Shown piece by piece: positions 6,935-15,984 of a stretch of DNA of 26,147 bases (position 1 is its first letter; each line of letters opens with the position of its first letter). This stretch comes from Planctomycetaceae bacterium (GTDB lineage: Bacteria; Planctomycetota; Planctomycetia; Pirellulales; Pirellulaceae): contig JABHUV010000056.1 in NCBI GenBank assembly GCA_018658605.1, forward strand, positions 1-26,147, read 5' to 3'. Below the pieces are notes generated by a model. It was not told where the DNA came from, made no database searches, and saw only the letters and a list, made by a program, of their open reading frames with translations. A program made the position numbers and the translations under genes.

Positions 6935-8152
6935 ATGCAATTTAGATTTTCAATTGTCCTATTATTGCTATCACAATCGATTTTTGTCTATGGCCAAGAC
7001 AGTACTATTAAGATCGAAGCTGGCTTGCATGACCGAATCGGAGTGCCGGTGCAGTCACCAATTCCGGACAGTGTTCCCAATCGCCACCCATTCGTTCTCA
7101 TTTCCAATGACACTAATGAACGGGTGCCTACTCAATCCGATTACAGTGGCGACGTTCCCGTCGTCCGCTGGATGCTAGAGGAACCACTGTATTCAGGACA
7201 ATCTCGCAGTTACAGCTTCGTCCTTGTTGATGGATTTCCCAAGCGGATTCCGCGGGTCCGAGCCACCAACACCAACGACGCCATCAAAATCACCGTCGGA
7301 GAATTGCCGGTGCTGGAATATAACATGGCGATTCGCCCCAGTCCTGACAAAACCAAACCTTACTACGCTCGCTCTGGATTTATTCACCCCATATTCGATC
7401 CACAAGGCAATGTTCTAACGGACGACTTTCCACCAGATCACATGCATCAACATGGGGTCATGTTCCCCTACACAAAAACCACCTTCCGTGGCCAGGCGGT
7501 AGATTTTTGGAACCAGGCCGCCAAACAGGGGACTGTAACTCATGCAAATTTAGTAGGAACAGTTACTGGGCCAGTGTTCGGGGGTTTTGCTGCCGAGCTA
7601 CATCACGTCGCCTTTTTAGGCACAGGCCAAAGCGTCACCGCGCTCACCGAAAAATGGACGGTGGTTGTCTATCAACAAGACAAGTTGTTTCTGATTGACT
7701 TCACTTCAACTCAGAAATGCGCGACCGACAATCCTTTGGTATTGCAGGAATATCATTACGGGGGCTGGGCAATCCGCGGCCGTCGTAACTGGGTAAAAAC
7801 TACTGCTGGTGCTGGATTTCTGACAAGCGAAGGTAAAAAACGCGACGCTGGAAACCACACTCGACCTAAATGGGTTAATATTCACGGTCCAGTCTCTAAT
7901 GACAAGCAAGCAGGAATTACCGTGCTCAACCACCCCGAAAACTATCGTTTTCCACAGCCAGTTCGCTTACACCCATCCATGCCTTATTTTTGCTGGGCAC
8001 CAATGGTCTTGGGCAACTATAAAATCGAACCTGGCAAGCCTCTTGTCACCAAGTATCGAATGGTCGTACACCAAGGCGAAGTCAACGCCGCTAAAATGAC
8101 TGAACTGTACAACGACTTCGCACAACCCGCAGTCGGCAGCACTGAAAAATAA
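6935..8152 (+). CDS. Secreted DUF6807/PmoA-family protein
   Basis: A 405-residue protein with a cleavable signal peptide (residues 1-20, ending VYG-Q), so probably periplasmic. It matches the 'PmoA' (DUF6807) family widespread in planctomycetes. The evidence is the His-rich segment PPDHMHQHGVMFPY (167-178), followed by VDFWNQ, EYHYGGWAIRGRRNW, and the C-terminal NHPENYRFPQPVRLHPSMPYF and YRMVVHQG. The name is historical: it is unrelated to the membrane-bound methane monooxygenase subunit. The biochemical role is unproven. Members often sit near sugar-related oxidoreductases, but that context is absent here. The start ATG has GAGGG about 9 bases upstream. It is divergent from the peroxidase gene and convergent with the DUF1501 gene, 8 bases away. 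Confidence 0.85.
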   Translation: MQFRFSIVLLLLSQSIFVYGQDSTIKIEAGLHDRIGVPVQSPIPDSVPNRHPFVLISNDTNERVPTQSDYSGDVPVVRWMLEEPLYSGQSRSYSFVLVDGFPKRIPRVRATNTNDAIKITVGELPVLEYNMAIRPSPDKTKPYYARSGFIHPIFDPQGNVLTDDFPPDHMHQHGVMFPYTKTTFRGQAVDFWNQAAKQGTVTHANLVGTVTGPVFGGFAAELHHVAFLGTGQSVTALTEKWTVVVYQQDKLFLIDFTSTQKCATDNPLVLQEYHYGGWAIRGRRNWVKTTAGAGFLTSEGKKRDAGNHTRPKWVNIHGPVSNDKQAGITVLNHPENYRFPQPVRLHPSMPYFCWAPMVLGNYKIEPGKPLVTKYRMVVHQGEVNAAKMTELYNDFAQPAVGSTEK

Positions 8153-8160
8153 GTACGTTG

Positions 8161-9618
8161 TCAATTTGTGGTCAAGATTTCGCTAATAATCCTAGCTTCT
8201 TCAACACCAGTCAAGCGATCCTTGAGGCCATTGCGCTCGAAGTAAAGGTGTTCATATTCCAAGCCTAGCTGGTGCAAAATCGTCGCATGCCAATCGGCAA
8301 CCGTGATCCGATTATCGACCGCGGCAAATCCTAAATCGTCCGTCGCGCCGACTGATGCACCACCCTGCACTCCACCGCCGGCCATCCAAGTAATCATCGC
8401 GTTCTTGTTATGATCTCGTCCGGCATTAGCAACATTTTTGTCGCTCGGCAATTGAGCAAGCGGCAATCGCCCAAATTCACCTCCCCAGACCACTAGCGTT
8501 GTATCCAACAAGCCCCGCTGTTTCAAATCTTTAAGCAACCCAGCAATCGGCAAATCGGTTCGTTCACATGCTGTACGACAACCCTTCTCTAGCCCCGTAT
8601 GATTATCCCAAATCTGGAAATTAATAAACAGCTGAACAAATCGAACTCCTCGTTCTACCAGTCGCCGCGCATACAAGCACCGCCGACCATAGGAATCAGT
8701 CGGTTCCGTGCCAATGCCATACATCGCTAAAGTGGCCTTAGTCTCTTGGGTAATGTCCAATACACCCGTAGCGGCCAATTGCATTCTTGCAGCTAATTCA
8801 TAACTCGCAATCCGCGCGTCAAGCTGCAATTGCCCCGGTCGATTTTCCAAATGAATCCGATCTAATCCAGCAATTAAATCTCGCTCCAACTCCGTTACCT
8901 GATCCGGCTCCTCAAACGCGCGCTCAAGATTTAACACGGGCGATCCGGCACTGCGAAAACGAGTGCCCTGAAAGGTTGGTGGCAAATACCCAGCCTGCCA
9001 ATTTTGTGTTTGGTTTACTGGCAAGCCCAGTGGATCATCCAACACAACGTATGCGGGCAAATTTTGATTTTCGGTTCCAAGTCCATAAGACACCCATGAC
9101 CCCATGGCGGGTAATCCGGGCATTTCTTGACCACCATGGATTTTAAACAACGCCGGCTCATGCGTTAGGTTGGTCGTATACATCGACTTGATAATAGCTA
9201 AGTCATCCGCACACGTCGATAAATGCGGCAGTACATTTGAAATCCAATGGCCCGCTTCGCCATGTTGAGCAAATCGATAGGGCGCCTTCATCAAAGCGCC
9301 TGCCGAGGCTGGGCTTTCCACTTCACTAGCCAGTTCATCAAAATACGATTCGCCGTGTCGTTTGTTTAACTCTGGCTTAGGATCAAATAAATCCATTTGG
9401 CTCGGACCACCATTCATAAATAAATGAATCACCGATTGAGCCGGAGCGGCCCGCTGCGCCGCACGTTGCTGCTGACCTAGGGGGCCACGACTTTTAACTT
9501 TGTTTTGGGACGGCTCACCATAAAGTTCGGTAGAAAATATGCTCGTCAGCGCAGCGGCCTTTAGGCCAGCGGCAGTGCGCTGCATCCAGTTTCGGCGAGT
9601 TATTGGCTGCTCTAACAT
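8161..9618 (-). CDS. DUF1501 family protein (sulfatase-like fold)
   Basis: A 485-residue protein with a Tat-like leader: TRRNWMQRTAAG at 7-18 followed by a weakly hydrophobic alanine-rich stretch. Hallmarks of DUF1501 are visible: VIHLFMNGGPSQMDLFDPKPELNKRHGE at about residues 63-90, GRDHNKNAM near 360 and the C-terminal HATILHQLGLEYEHLYFERNGLKDRLTGVE. The family shares the alkaline-phosphatase/sulfatase fold but usually lacks a proven activity. In planctomycetes these genes pair with DUF1549/DUF1553 genes, as here: the partner lies directly upstream with a 31-base gap, so the two are probably one transcriptional unit. Export through Tat and action with the cytochrome-type partner are inferences from leader and context. 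Confidence 0.92.
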   Translation of the reverse strand: MLEQPITRRNWMQRTAAGLKAAALTSIFSTELYGEPSQNKVKSRGPLGQQQRAAQRAAPAQSVIHLFMNGGPSQMDLFDPKPELNKRHGESYFDELASEVESPASAGALMKAPYRFAQHGEAGHWISNVLPHLSTCADDLAIIKSMYTTNLTHEPALFKIHGGQEMPGLPAMGSWVSYGLGTENQNLPAYVVLDDPLGLPVNQTQNWQAGYLPPTFQGTRFRSAGSPVLNLERAFEEPDQVTELERDLIAGLDRIHLENRPGQLQLDARIASYELAARMQLAATGVLDITQETKATLAMYGIGTEPTDSYGRRCLYARRLVERGVRFVQLFINFQIWDNHTGLEKGCRTACERTDLPIAGLLKDLKQRGLLDTTLVVWGGEFGRLPLAQLPSDKNVANAGRDHNKNAMITWMAGGGVQGGASVGATDDLGFAAVDNRITVADWHATILHQLGLEYEHLYFERNGLKDRLTGVEEARIISEILTTN

Positions 9619-9649
9619 AGATCCATTATTCTCATAAAATTAGTCGTTC

Positions 9650-12610
9650 TTAATCGACATACAAAAAGGCTGCGGAATTAATCAATGCATGGCAGAGATT
9701 TACCAGTGCTTTATCTGCTGGGTCAGCGACCTGCTCGCCTTGCCATTGTTCTGTCAATTTGTCCAAGAACAAACTTGCTACTTTCATTTCTGTATCAGTG
9801 GGCTCTCGTCCAGTCGCGCATAAATATGCATACGTGATTCGCTGTGCGCTATCATTTCCTGCGTATGTTTGTACGCGCCCCGCAAACAACTCCGTCCAGT
9901 GATGTATCTGCTTATCGTTCATCAGGTGTAGAGCCTGGGGTGCAACTGTTGAATTCGTACGCTCAACACAATTAGGACTCATCCGTGGTCGATCAAAATT
10001 AACCAGCAATGTTGGCATTGTCGTCCGTCGATGCAACACATAGATACTACGTCGCCACCCACCCTGAGTGTCCTTGGAGACAACGAGCCCATCCGCTCTG
10101 GGTGTCACGCCATCCGCAGGCCCAAAGGGTTGCAGTGATAACACGTCCGCTATTGCCAACAGGCTATCGCGTACCATTTCCGCATCTAGTCGTCTCATCG
10201 GCATCCGTGCTAACCATTTGTTCTCGGGGTCTTGTGCGAAGTGCTGATCGTTTATGCCCGACGTTTGGCGATATGTTCGGCTCGTTACTATCAAGTAATG
10301 AATACGTTTGACACTCCAGTCATTTTCCATAAACTCGGCGGAAAGCCAATCCAACAGTTGAGGATGTGAGGGCCGAGCGCCTGCCAGCCCAAAGTTTTCT
10401 AGCGTTGTTACTAAGCCTTTCGCAAAATGATGCTTCCAAATGCGATTCACCATGACGCGTGCCGTCAAAGGATGCTCGCGTTTAACCGTCCAGCGTGCCA
10501 AGGCTAAGCGGCGGCCTGTACTAACTGTTCGTTTACCATCCACAGCACCTGTTGTGAGCGGTTGCACAACAAACTCCGTGTTTCCATCAGTCAACACAGA
10601 TGGTACACCCGCGTCTACTCGCCTCGCCGGAGTGAGATAATTGCCGCGGGTTAATATATAAGTCGCCGATGGGTCACCATCATCCCATAAGGCCCGTATT
10701 TTTGTCGGCGACTGTAATTTTTCTTTCAATGCAAGGATAGCTTTATTTTGGTTCGTTCGATATTCAGCAAACGCCTCATTATTTAGTTCAACATCCTCAG
10801 TCGTTACAGTCAAATATTTTTCAAATCGCTCAGCAAGATAGGTTTGAATTTTATTTCTCTGCTCTTTTGCAATACCAAGCATTTTTTTCACGTCCATGCG
10901 AATACTCTGGGGGACTTCCGACAACCTAGTGGTAACCACTTTAGAAATTTCCCTCTCTTCACGACTTGTTAATGCGATTTGCAATGCATCTATTTCCCGC
11001 TGCCATATTTCATTATTTGCCTCCAACGCTAGGCGGTCAGTGGTCTTCATTAATGGTAAATACCTCGCCGGCTTGTGACGACCAGTACCCCTTTCCAGAG
11101 GCGCATACCAATGGTTTTCATCGAGTGCCCCTTTGAATACATCGAGTAATCGATAAAAATCTTGTTGAGGGATGGGATCAAATTTGTGCGAATGACAACG
11201 AGCACATTTGATAGTTAATCCGAGAATAGCCGAACTATAAACTTCTATAACACTATTGATATACCGCTGTCGGTCGGGCACAAATCCCGTAATATTAGAG
11301 AATGTCCCATCAGAACTCTGTCGCAGGAATCCCGTAGCGACGAGATTATCAAACACTTCAGTCGTGATATGATCGGCATCCGAATAATCTCCCAATTCGT
11401 CACCTGCTAATTGCTGGGTGATGAAATCCGAATAAGGTTTATCTTGGTTAAAACTTTTGATGACATAATCGCGATAGAGGTAATTCCAAGGACGTGGGGG
11501 ATCCGATTCTTGGATGCCTTCACTATCCGCATAGCCTGCCAAGTCAAGCCATAATCCGCCCCAGCGTTCCCCGTAGGCCGGTGAAGCTAAGACTTCATCA
11601 ACCAATCGCTCATAGGCAATGGGACTGGCGTCATTAACGAATTCAAGGATTTGTTGTGGGGATGGAGGAACACCTAGCAGATCTAGGTAAAGACGACGAA
11701 TGAGTGTCGATCGGGACGCTCGCTCCGAAAAATCAAGATTGTGCTTCTTCAATTGTTGGTAAATATATGCATCAATTGGATTGTGTAGAGTTACATTGTT
11801 CGGAGTTACAGGATCGGTTGCCGCAACAACCGATATGGGAACAGCAGGACGCTTAACTTCACCAAACGACCAAAACTGCCGGTCCTCGTTTGTAACTGAA
11901 CTATCGCCCGCAAAATTTGCCGGATTAGCTTTGTCACTATCTGCCATCGCTCCTTGTGCAATCCATTGTTCAAGACGTGTAATTTCATCAGCGGTAATCA
12001 CCTGAACACTAACTTCCACAATCCGACGTTTGGGGGGCATTTCACCCGCATGAATTTTTTTGAGTAAAAGGCTGTCAGTCGGTCTTCCTGGAACTAATGC
12101 GGGCCCCGAATTGCCGCCCGTTAACATTGAATCAAGAGACCGTAAGTCCAAGCCGCCCTCTTGTAATCGTTTGCCGTGGCAGACAGTGCAGCGCAACTCT
12201 AAGATTGGAAACACCTGAACGTCACTTACCCGTTGGGTCCGTATCCGCCGTGTAACCTCATCTGATTTTAACCATTTCCAAAATGTCTGTTTTTCAGCAG
12301 CCGTCAGCTGCGGAGAATCTTCCGGTGGCATGGCGTCGCTATCCACCATTTTCCAAAGTAACGAATTGGCTGCATCTTTATCAATTGCCCGGCCCGACTC
12401 ACCGCCGGCAAATACGCCCGCTAGGGATGTTAGATTCAAACCAGCTTTGGGATTGTTGGTATTATGGCAACTACCGCATTTTGTCCGCAAAATCTGTAAT
12501 ACAACTGCTGATTCGTCAGCAACCGCAGGGCTACGACAAGTATGACCGAGCAAGAGCACAGCAATCATAATGATCGTTGCTACTTTCGAGTTTTGGTCTA
12601 GTGTTTTCAT
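9650..12610 (-). CDS. DUF1549/DUF1553 protein with two planctomycete-type cytochrome c motifs (PSD1 family)
   Basis: A 986-residue exported protein with a signal peptide (about 1-31, hydrophobic ATIIMIAVLLLG). Two N-terminal heme-binding regions follow: CGSCH at 45-49 with MPPE at 94-97, and CTVCH at 141-145 with MPPK at 191-194, each a CxxCH plus candidate axial methionine. DUF1549 starts near residue 270 (NPIDAYIYQQL, RRLYLDLLGVPP). It contains a further KCARCHSHKFDPI (468-480), usual in this family. DUF1553 occupies the C-terminal part from about 690 (RLALARWTVKREHPLTARVMVNRIWKHHF through MSPNCVERTNSTVAPQALHLMND). It is a redox-type planctomycete protein, probably periplasmic, of unknown reaction. 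It is transcribed with the intact DUF1501 gene downstream. No clear ribosome site precedes its ATG. Confidence 0.93.
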   Translation of the reverse strand: MKTLDQNSKVATIIMIAVLLLGHTCRSPAVADESAVVLQILRTKCGSCHNTNNPKAGLNLTSLAGVFAGGESGRAIDKDAANSLLWKMVDSDAMPPEDSPQLTAAEKQTFWKWLKSDEVTRRIRTQRVSDVQVFPILELRCTVCHGKRLQEGGLDLRSLDSMLTGGNSGPALVPGRPTDSLLLKKIHAGEMPPKRRIVEVSVQVITADEITRLEQWIAQGAMADSDKANPANFAGDSSVTNEDRQFWSFGEVKRPAVPISVVAATDPVTPNNVTLHNPIDAYIYQQLKKHNLDFSERASRSTLIRRLYLDLLGVPPSPQQILEFVNDASPIAYERLVDEVLASPAYGERWGGLWLDLAGYADSEGIQESDPPRPWNYLYRDYVIKSFNQDKPYSDFITQQLAGDELGDYSDADHITTEVFDNLVATGFLRQSSDGTFSNITGFVPDRQRYINSVIEVYSSAILGLTIKCARCHSHKFDPIPQQDFYRLLDVFKGALDENHWYAPLERGTGRHKPARYLPLMKTTDRLALEANNEIWQREIDALQIALTSREEREISKVVTTRLSEVPQSIRMDVKKMLGIAKEQRNKIQTYLAERFEKYLTVTTEDVELNNEAFAEYRTNQNKAILALKEKLQSPTKIRALWDDGDPSATYILTRGNYLTPARRVDAGVPSVLTDGNTEFVVQPLTTGAVDGKRTVSTGRRLALARWTVKREHPLTARVMVNRIWKHHFAKGLVTTLENFGLAGARPSHPQLLDWLSAEFMENDWSVKRIHYLIVTSRTYRQTSGINDQHFAQDPENKWLARMPMRRLDAEMVRDSLLAIADVLSLQPFGPADGVTPRADGLVVSKDTQGGWRRSIYVLHRRTTMPTLLVNFDRPRMSPNCVERTNSTVAPQALHLMNDKQIHHWTELFAGRVQTYAGNDSAQRITYAYLCATGREPTDTEMKVASLFLDKLTEQWQGEQVADPADKALVNLCHALINSAAFLYVD

Positions 12611-12637
12611 TACTGGATATACATAAATTCTAAGGTG

Positions 12638-12841
12638 TTAAAAATTGCCATGCATAAACAACCAAATCACCCGCGTTGCGCGAGGGGGATGCCTAGAACT
12701 GCTGGGGCTTTGTTGGGAACGATCCGGGGGTTCGTTAGCGACGAGTTCATCCGCCCACATTGCGCGTAATGTTAGTGCCCCCAGACCACCGCCAAGTGAA
12801 GACAACCAATGTCGACGCGTGTTCGTGTTGACCCTGGTCAT
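12638..12841 (-). pseudogene. Truncated DUF1501 remnant (N-terminal 67 codons)
   Basis: The 67-residue ORF starts like a full DUF1501 protein: a Tat-like leader TRRHWLSSLGGGLGALTL, a short linker, then RATRVIWLFMHGNF and a stop. In intact members the same place reads V-I-x-L-F-M-H-G-G-P-S-Q, followed by about 400 more residues. The homology therefore breaks right after FMHG, with four unrelated bases and a TAA. The missing body is not found in any frame; the DUF1549 gene begins 27 bases later. It is most likely the stub of an older DUF1501 gene whose 3' part was deleted. A small expressed leader peptide cannot be excluded. It begins 6 bases after the rhomboid gene ends. Confidence 0.75.
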
Positions 12842-12847
12842 TATTAA

Positions 12848-13768
12848 TTACCCTTGTCGCTGCTGCATCAGTTCGCTGTACCTCTGTAGCGTTTGACGTT
12901 GTCTCGACGAAAGACTTGATTCGCCACGCTGGTGCACTTGTTCTAATATTTTCTCGCCGCGAGCAATTAACTGCTCATCGGCACTAAGCTCATCAGTGAC
13001 GGGCTTATGTATTTTGAGTTTCGTTTTCGGTTTGCGCTTAGTACTGCCCTGGCCGCTAAACTTCCATCCCAATTTATAGTACAGCGCCGCAAAAGCAGCG
13101 CCTCCTAAATGAGCCTGCCAAGCGATTCCCGTGGAGCCACCGACAGAAGATTGCACTCCCAAATAAATGTCATAGCCAACATACATGAGGCCCGCAATCC
13201 AAGCATCTACGGGGATAATCATCATTAATAATAACTTGGTTTTTGGATATAAAAAACAATACAGAATGACAACCGATACAACGCCACCCGATGCGCCTAC
13301 CGCACGGACAACAGGAACTCCTTCGGGCAATGCTAAAAAATAATAACTTCCTGCAAAGATCAAACTGCTGACGATAATCGCCAACAGATAAAACCTGAGA
13401 AACTCTTTAGCACCATACCGTTGTTCAACAAACCTACCGAACATCCACAAGCCAAACATGTTAAACGCAATGTGCATAACGCCAGAGTTAGTATGCGGTC
13501 CCCAAGCAGCTGCATGCATAAAGCCGGCGGTTATTAACCGCCATATTTGCCATGGGTGGGCGAAAAACGACGAGTCGATCGATAAGGCATCATAGATTTC
13601 TTTGTTAAGCTGTGGATTACTGTTACCCGCTAGCCAGCACAAAATATAGACAACCACATTGGCGACGACTAATTTGTTCGTCATGGACATATCGCTCGCC
13701 GCGCGCATCATGCTAGGCGTTGATGAATCCGCGTCTCCGCGATAGTAGTCTCGGTCGTAGATGCCCAT
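12848..13768 (-). CDS. Rhomboid-family intramembrane serine protease
   Basis: A 306-residue polytopic membrane protein. Rhomboid signatures: HPWQIWRLITAGFMH (71-85), HIAFNM with His99 and Asn103 in TM2, the catalytic serine Ser160 in GASGG (158-162), and the catalytic histidine His220 in AHLGG (219-223). Six hydrophobic segments span about residues 30-230. The N-terminus is short and polar. The C-terminus (about 230-306) is a charged cytosolic extension with repeated ...ADEQLIARGEKILEQVHQRGESSLSSRQRQTL..., resembling the small DUF6576-type domain attached to many bacterial rhomboids. It cleaves transmembrane substrates within the bilayer; the natural substrate is unknown. No clear Shine-Dalgarno sequence precedes the ATG. 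The gene upstream ends 62 bases away. Confidence 0.94.
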   Translation of the reverse strand: MGIYDRDYYRGDADSSTPSMMRAASDMSMTNKLVVANVVVYILCWLAGNSNPQLNKEIYDALSIDSSFFAHPWQIWRLITAGFMHAAAWGPHTNSGVMHIAFNMFGLWMFGRFVEQRYGAKEFLRFYLLAIIVSSLIFAGSYYFLALPEGVPVVRAVGASGGVVSVVILYCFLYPKTKLLLMMIIPVDAWIAGLMYVGYDIYLGVQSSVGGSTGIAWQAHLGGAAFAALYYKLGWKFSGQGSTKRKPKTKLKIHKPVTDELSADEQLIARGEKILEQVHQRGESSLSSRQRQTLQRYSELMQQRQG

Positions 13769-13830
13769 AGCAACAATTTTACTACAGCTACTAGAAAATA
13801 TAGAGGCGCTAAGGCAGTTTATTCGAGAGA

Positions 13831-15453
13831 TTATTGCTCTGAATTAACGCTCGTAGCAGCCGTCTTGGCATTGATTTCCGCTTCGAGGGCAGCTTGATCT
13901 TTGGCTAGCTGTTCCGCATAACCCTGATTGCGCTGGAAAATAGCTGCTAGCTCTCCAGTCAACTTAATAACTTCCGCAGACAATAGATCGGCATACTCAC
14001 CCGCTTCTACTTCATCTCGACGATACAACTCTAAATCCAATTCCAATTGCTTTTTTTCTTGCTTGCGAAACAAGACTTGCGTGGCTGCTCTGTTACGTGA
14101 ATCCGTAATGCGTGAGATGTCGTGCAAGGCGCTGTCGTTGGTGTAATTGAGAGAAGCAACTCGCGATTGATAGCCATGAAAAACATCGGTGAAGTTATGC
14201 ACTGGGCGGACATAGTATTCAATAAGCTTTTCGGCAACTGGGTCAACGCCTTCGGCTCCCGTCACTAAGATCGATACTGGAACAATGCGAGTATCTTGCA
14301 CAACTTTTTCAGCGGCCGCAATAAAAATAATTTCGTCTTCTTGGAACGTGATTGAATCGGATTTACTGCCTGGGATCAGGTTTGTTCTTTGCGATTCATT
14401 GTCGTAATTCACTACGCTCGGCGTGTGATGATGCAACATTGGCACGACCGCTTCGCCCGCTCGGAAATCACTGCCTACAATGTTGGCCTGAATGTCGTCA
14501 CCATTCACCTTTTGGTTCAATGTGTGATCTTGTGTAAAGCGAATCTTATACCAAATATTTCGTGGATTTGCTTCTCGGTCCACCAGCGGTGAACCGTCCG
14601 CTTTAAATCGCTCTCGCATTGCCGATAAGTCATACCGCTGTAGCTGCTGCTGCAGCGGATTATTGACTGTATCAAAAACATGGTCGATGTGAGCAGGATC
14701 CATCGTTCCAAACATCGGATCTGTGTTATCTTCAAAACTTAAAGCTTGCTGCTTGTATTTGTTCTCTGGTTTCACCGCAAAGGGAGCATGTGCATCCGTT
14801 GGCATCTTCTGATACATCGCAACGGGGATGCCAGCAACCATGACTTGAGGGTTGAAAATGGTTGGTGCAAACACATTTTTGAGAGTAATCACCGCACCGT
14901 TGACCGCTTCGACATTGTATTCGCCAAAATAAACAGCTGGCACGCTTTGGGCTTGACCACCTGCATTTTGCATAACAGCTTCGCGGAAAAACAAAAACCG
15001 ACTGCCCACTTCTATGCCATGTTGGTCATCTGCCAATGTAACATCTGCTATGCTATCGACGATGTTGGGAGTAAGTTGCATCCGGGTCAAATTGACGCTA
15101 CGCCAGACTCGACCTCGCCCCATCAACGTTCGCTGATATTCATGTCGAACGCCGATTAACGACTCCGCAATACTCGTATCACTGACAATAGAGCCATCTG
15201 GTCTTGTACCATGAAGTAATACCTGTAAATCTTCTTCTGCTTCAGCTCGAGCAGCGATATTGTCTTCGTATTTCTTTGTCCACTCATGCCGGACCTCCAG
15301 CACTCGACCAGCAAACGCAAATAAAACTACGTTTACAGCTAACAGCAAAAACATCATAAAGATGTGAAACCAACGCCACTGCTTAATAGATAGAAAAAGC
15401 ATGACAGTAAAGATCAAGCCGTAGCCGACTATGATAATTTCTATTGTGCCCAT
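13831..15453 (-). CDS. Hypothetical membrane protein with C-terminal coiled coil
   Basis: A 540-residue protein of no family I can name. Two transmembrane helices lie at about residues 3-22 and 28-50, close enough to form a hairpin. They are followed by a charged stretch (RHEWTKKYEDNIAARAEAEEDL) and a large soluble domain (about 80-450) with many beta-prone segments. The last 75 residues (about 460-535) are a Glu/Lys/Leu/Ala-rich coiled coil. The topology would place the soluble domain on one side of the inner membrane, with the coiled coil available for partner binding. GAGAGAAG lies just upstream of the ATG. The neighbouring rhomboid gene follows by 62 bases and could be co-transcribed. Similar large two-helix proteins occur in planctomycetes, but I cannot assign a role. 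Confidence 0.7.
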   Translation of the reverse strand: MGTIEIIIVGYGLIFTVMLFLSIKQWRWFHIFMMFLLLAVNVVLFAFAGRVLEVRHEWTKKYEDNIAARAEAEEDLQVLLHGTRPDGSIVSDTSIAESLIGVRHEYQRTLMGRGRVWRSVNLTRMQLTPNIVDSIADVTLADDQHGIEVGSRFLFFREAVMQNAGGQAQSVPAVYFGEYNVEAVNGAVITLKNVFAPTIFNPQVMVAGIPVAMYQKMPTDAHAPFAVKPENKYKQQALSFEDNTDPMFGTMDPAHIDHVFDTVNNPLQQQLQRYDLSAMRERFKADGSPLVDREANPRNIWYKIRFTQDHTLNQKVNGDDIQANIVGSDFRAGEAVVPMLHHHTPSVVNYDNESQRTNLIPGSKSDSITFQEDEIIFIAAAEKVVQDTRIVPVSILVTGAEGVDPVAEKLIEYYVRPVHNFTDVFHGYQSRVASLNYTNDSALHDISRITDSRNRAATQVLFRKQEKKQLELDLELYRRDEVEAGEYADLLSAEVIKLTGELAAIFQRNQGYAEQLAKDQAALEAEINAKTAATSVNSEQ

Positions 15454-15984
15454 TGATATTCTTCTCTCTACTGTGAAACAAAACCTTCTAGAACCAAATT
15501 GGGGGTCCTAGTTAATAGAATCACAAAAACGTGCTTCTATTATATACACCCCCCCTAAATAAAATTAGCCACCTAGTATTCTATCGAGTTTTTTAGTACT
15601 CCAAAAATACCTCAACAGCCGAATTAAACAATGTTTCTACTAGTTTCATGCGTTTCACGCTGTTCAATTAAAGCCCCAGAGAATCGTGAGGCTAACGCAT
15701 CTCTTAAGCTCAATACTAGAAAACAGTCCCTTGCTAAGCAAGCTAATTACTAGCTTCCTATCTAAGAACGGGCATTAGTTACTCCAATCTGGGGTTTAAA
15801 GCACCAAAAATTATGCATTACAGCATATTTCCTTAAGCATTTGCTGTTTCTGAACGATTCGAAGTCTATTGCGACCGATTCCGATATTGATCGGTACAGC
15901 TTTCGTATTCGGAATATAGTCCCTAAACATCCACAATCAGCCGCACCAAGATATCTGCCTCAATAATACGACTGGTAATCAAAA
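15454..15984. other. 530-base gene-free divergent region with inverted repeats
   Basis: No plausible coding frame. It separates the divergent hypothetical membrane gene and the TolC gene and must contain both promoters. A perfect 6-bp inverted repeat, ACCGAT (15874-15879) with ATCGGT (15890-15895), overlaps an alternative pairing of ATTCCGA (15878-15884) with TCGGAAT (15909-15915). A looser pair, TTAAAGCCCCAGA (15668-15680) and TCTGGGGTTTAA (15788-15799), is spaced about 107 bases apart. I see no confident -35/-10 pair. Confidence 0.4.

Noticed and set aside
6935..8152. Interpreting the PmoA-like gene as a methane monooxygenase subunit.
   Set aside because: The product is a soluble, signal-peptide-bearing protein of the DUF6807 family without the membrane helices of particulate methane monooxygenase.
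12160..12200. Multiple CxxCH motifs as evidence of a standalone multiheme cytochrome.
   Set aside because: They are part of the DUF1549/DUF1553 protein. The third motif (KCARCH) is a normal feature of DUF1549 and need not bind heme.
15546..15557. The C-rich tract in the long divergent leader as a functional element.
   Set aside because: It is a short homopolymer run without a partner or context that would support a function.
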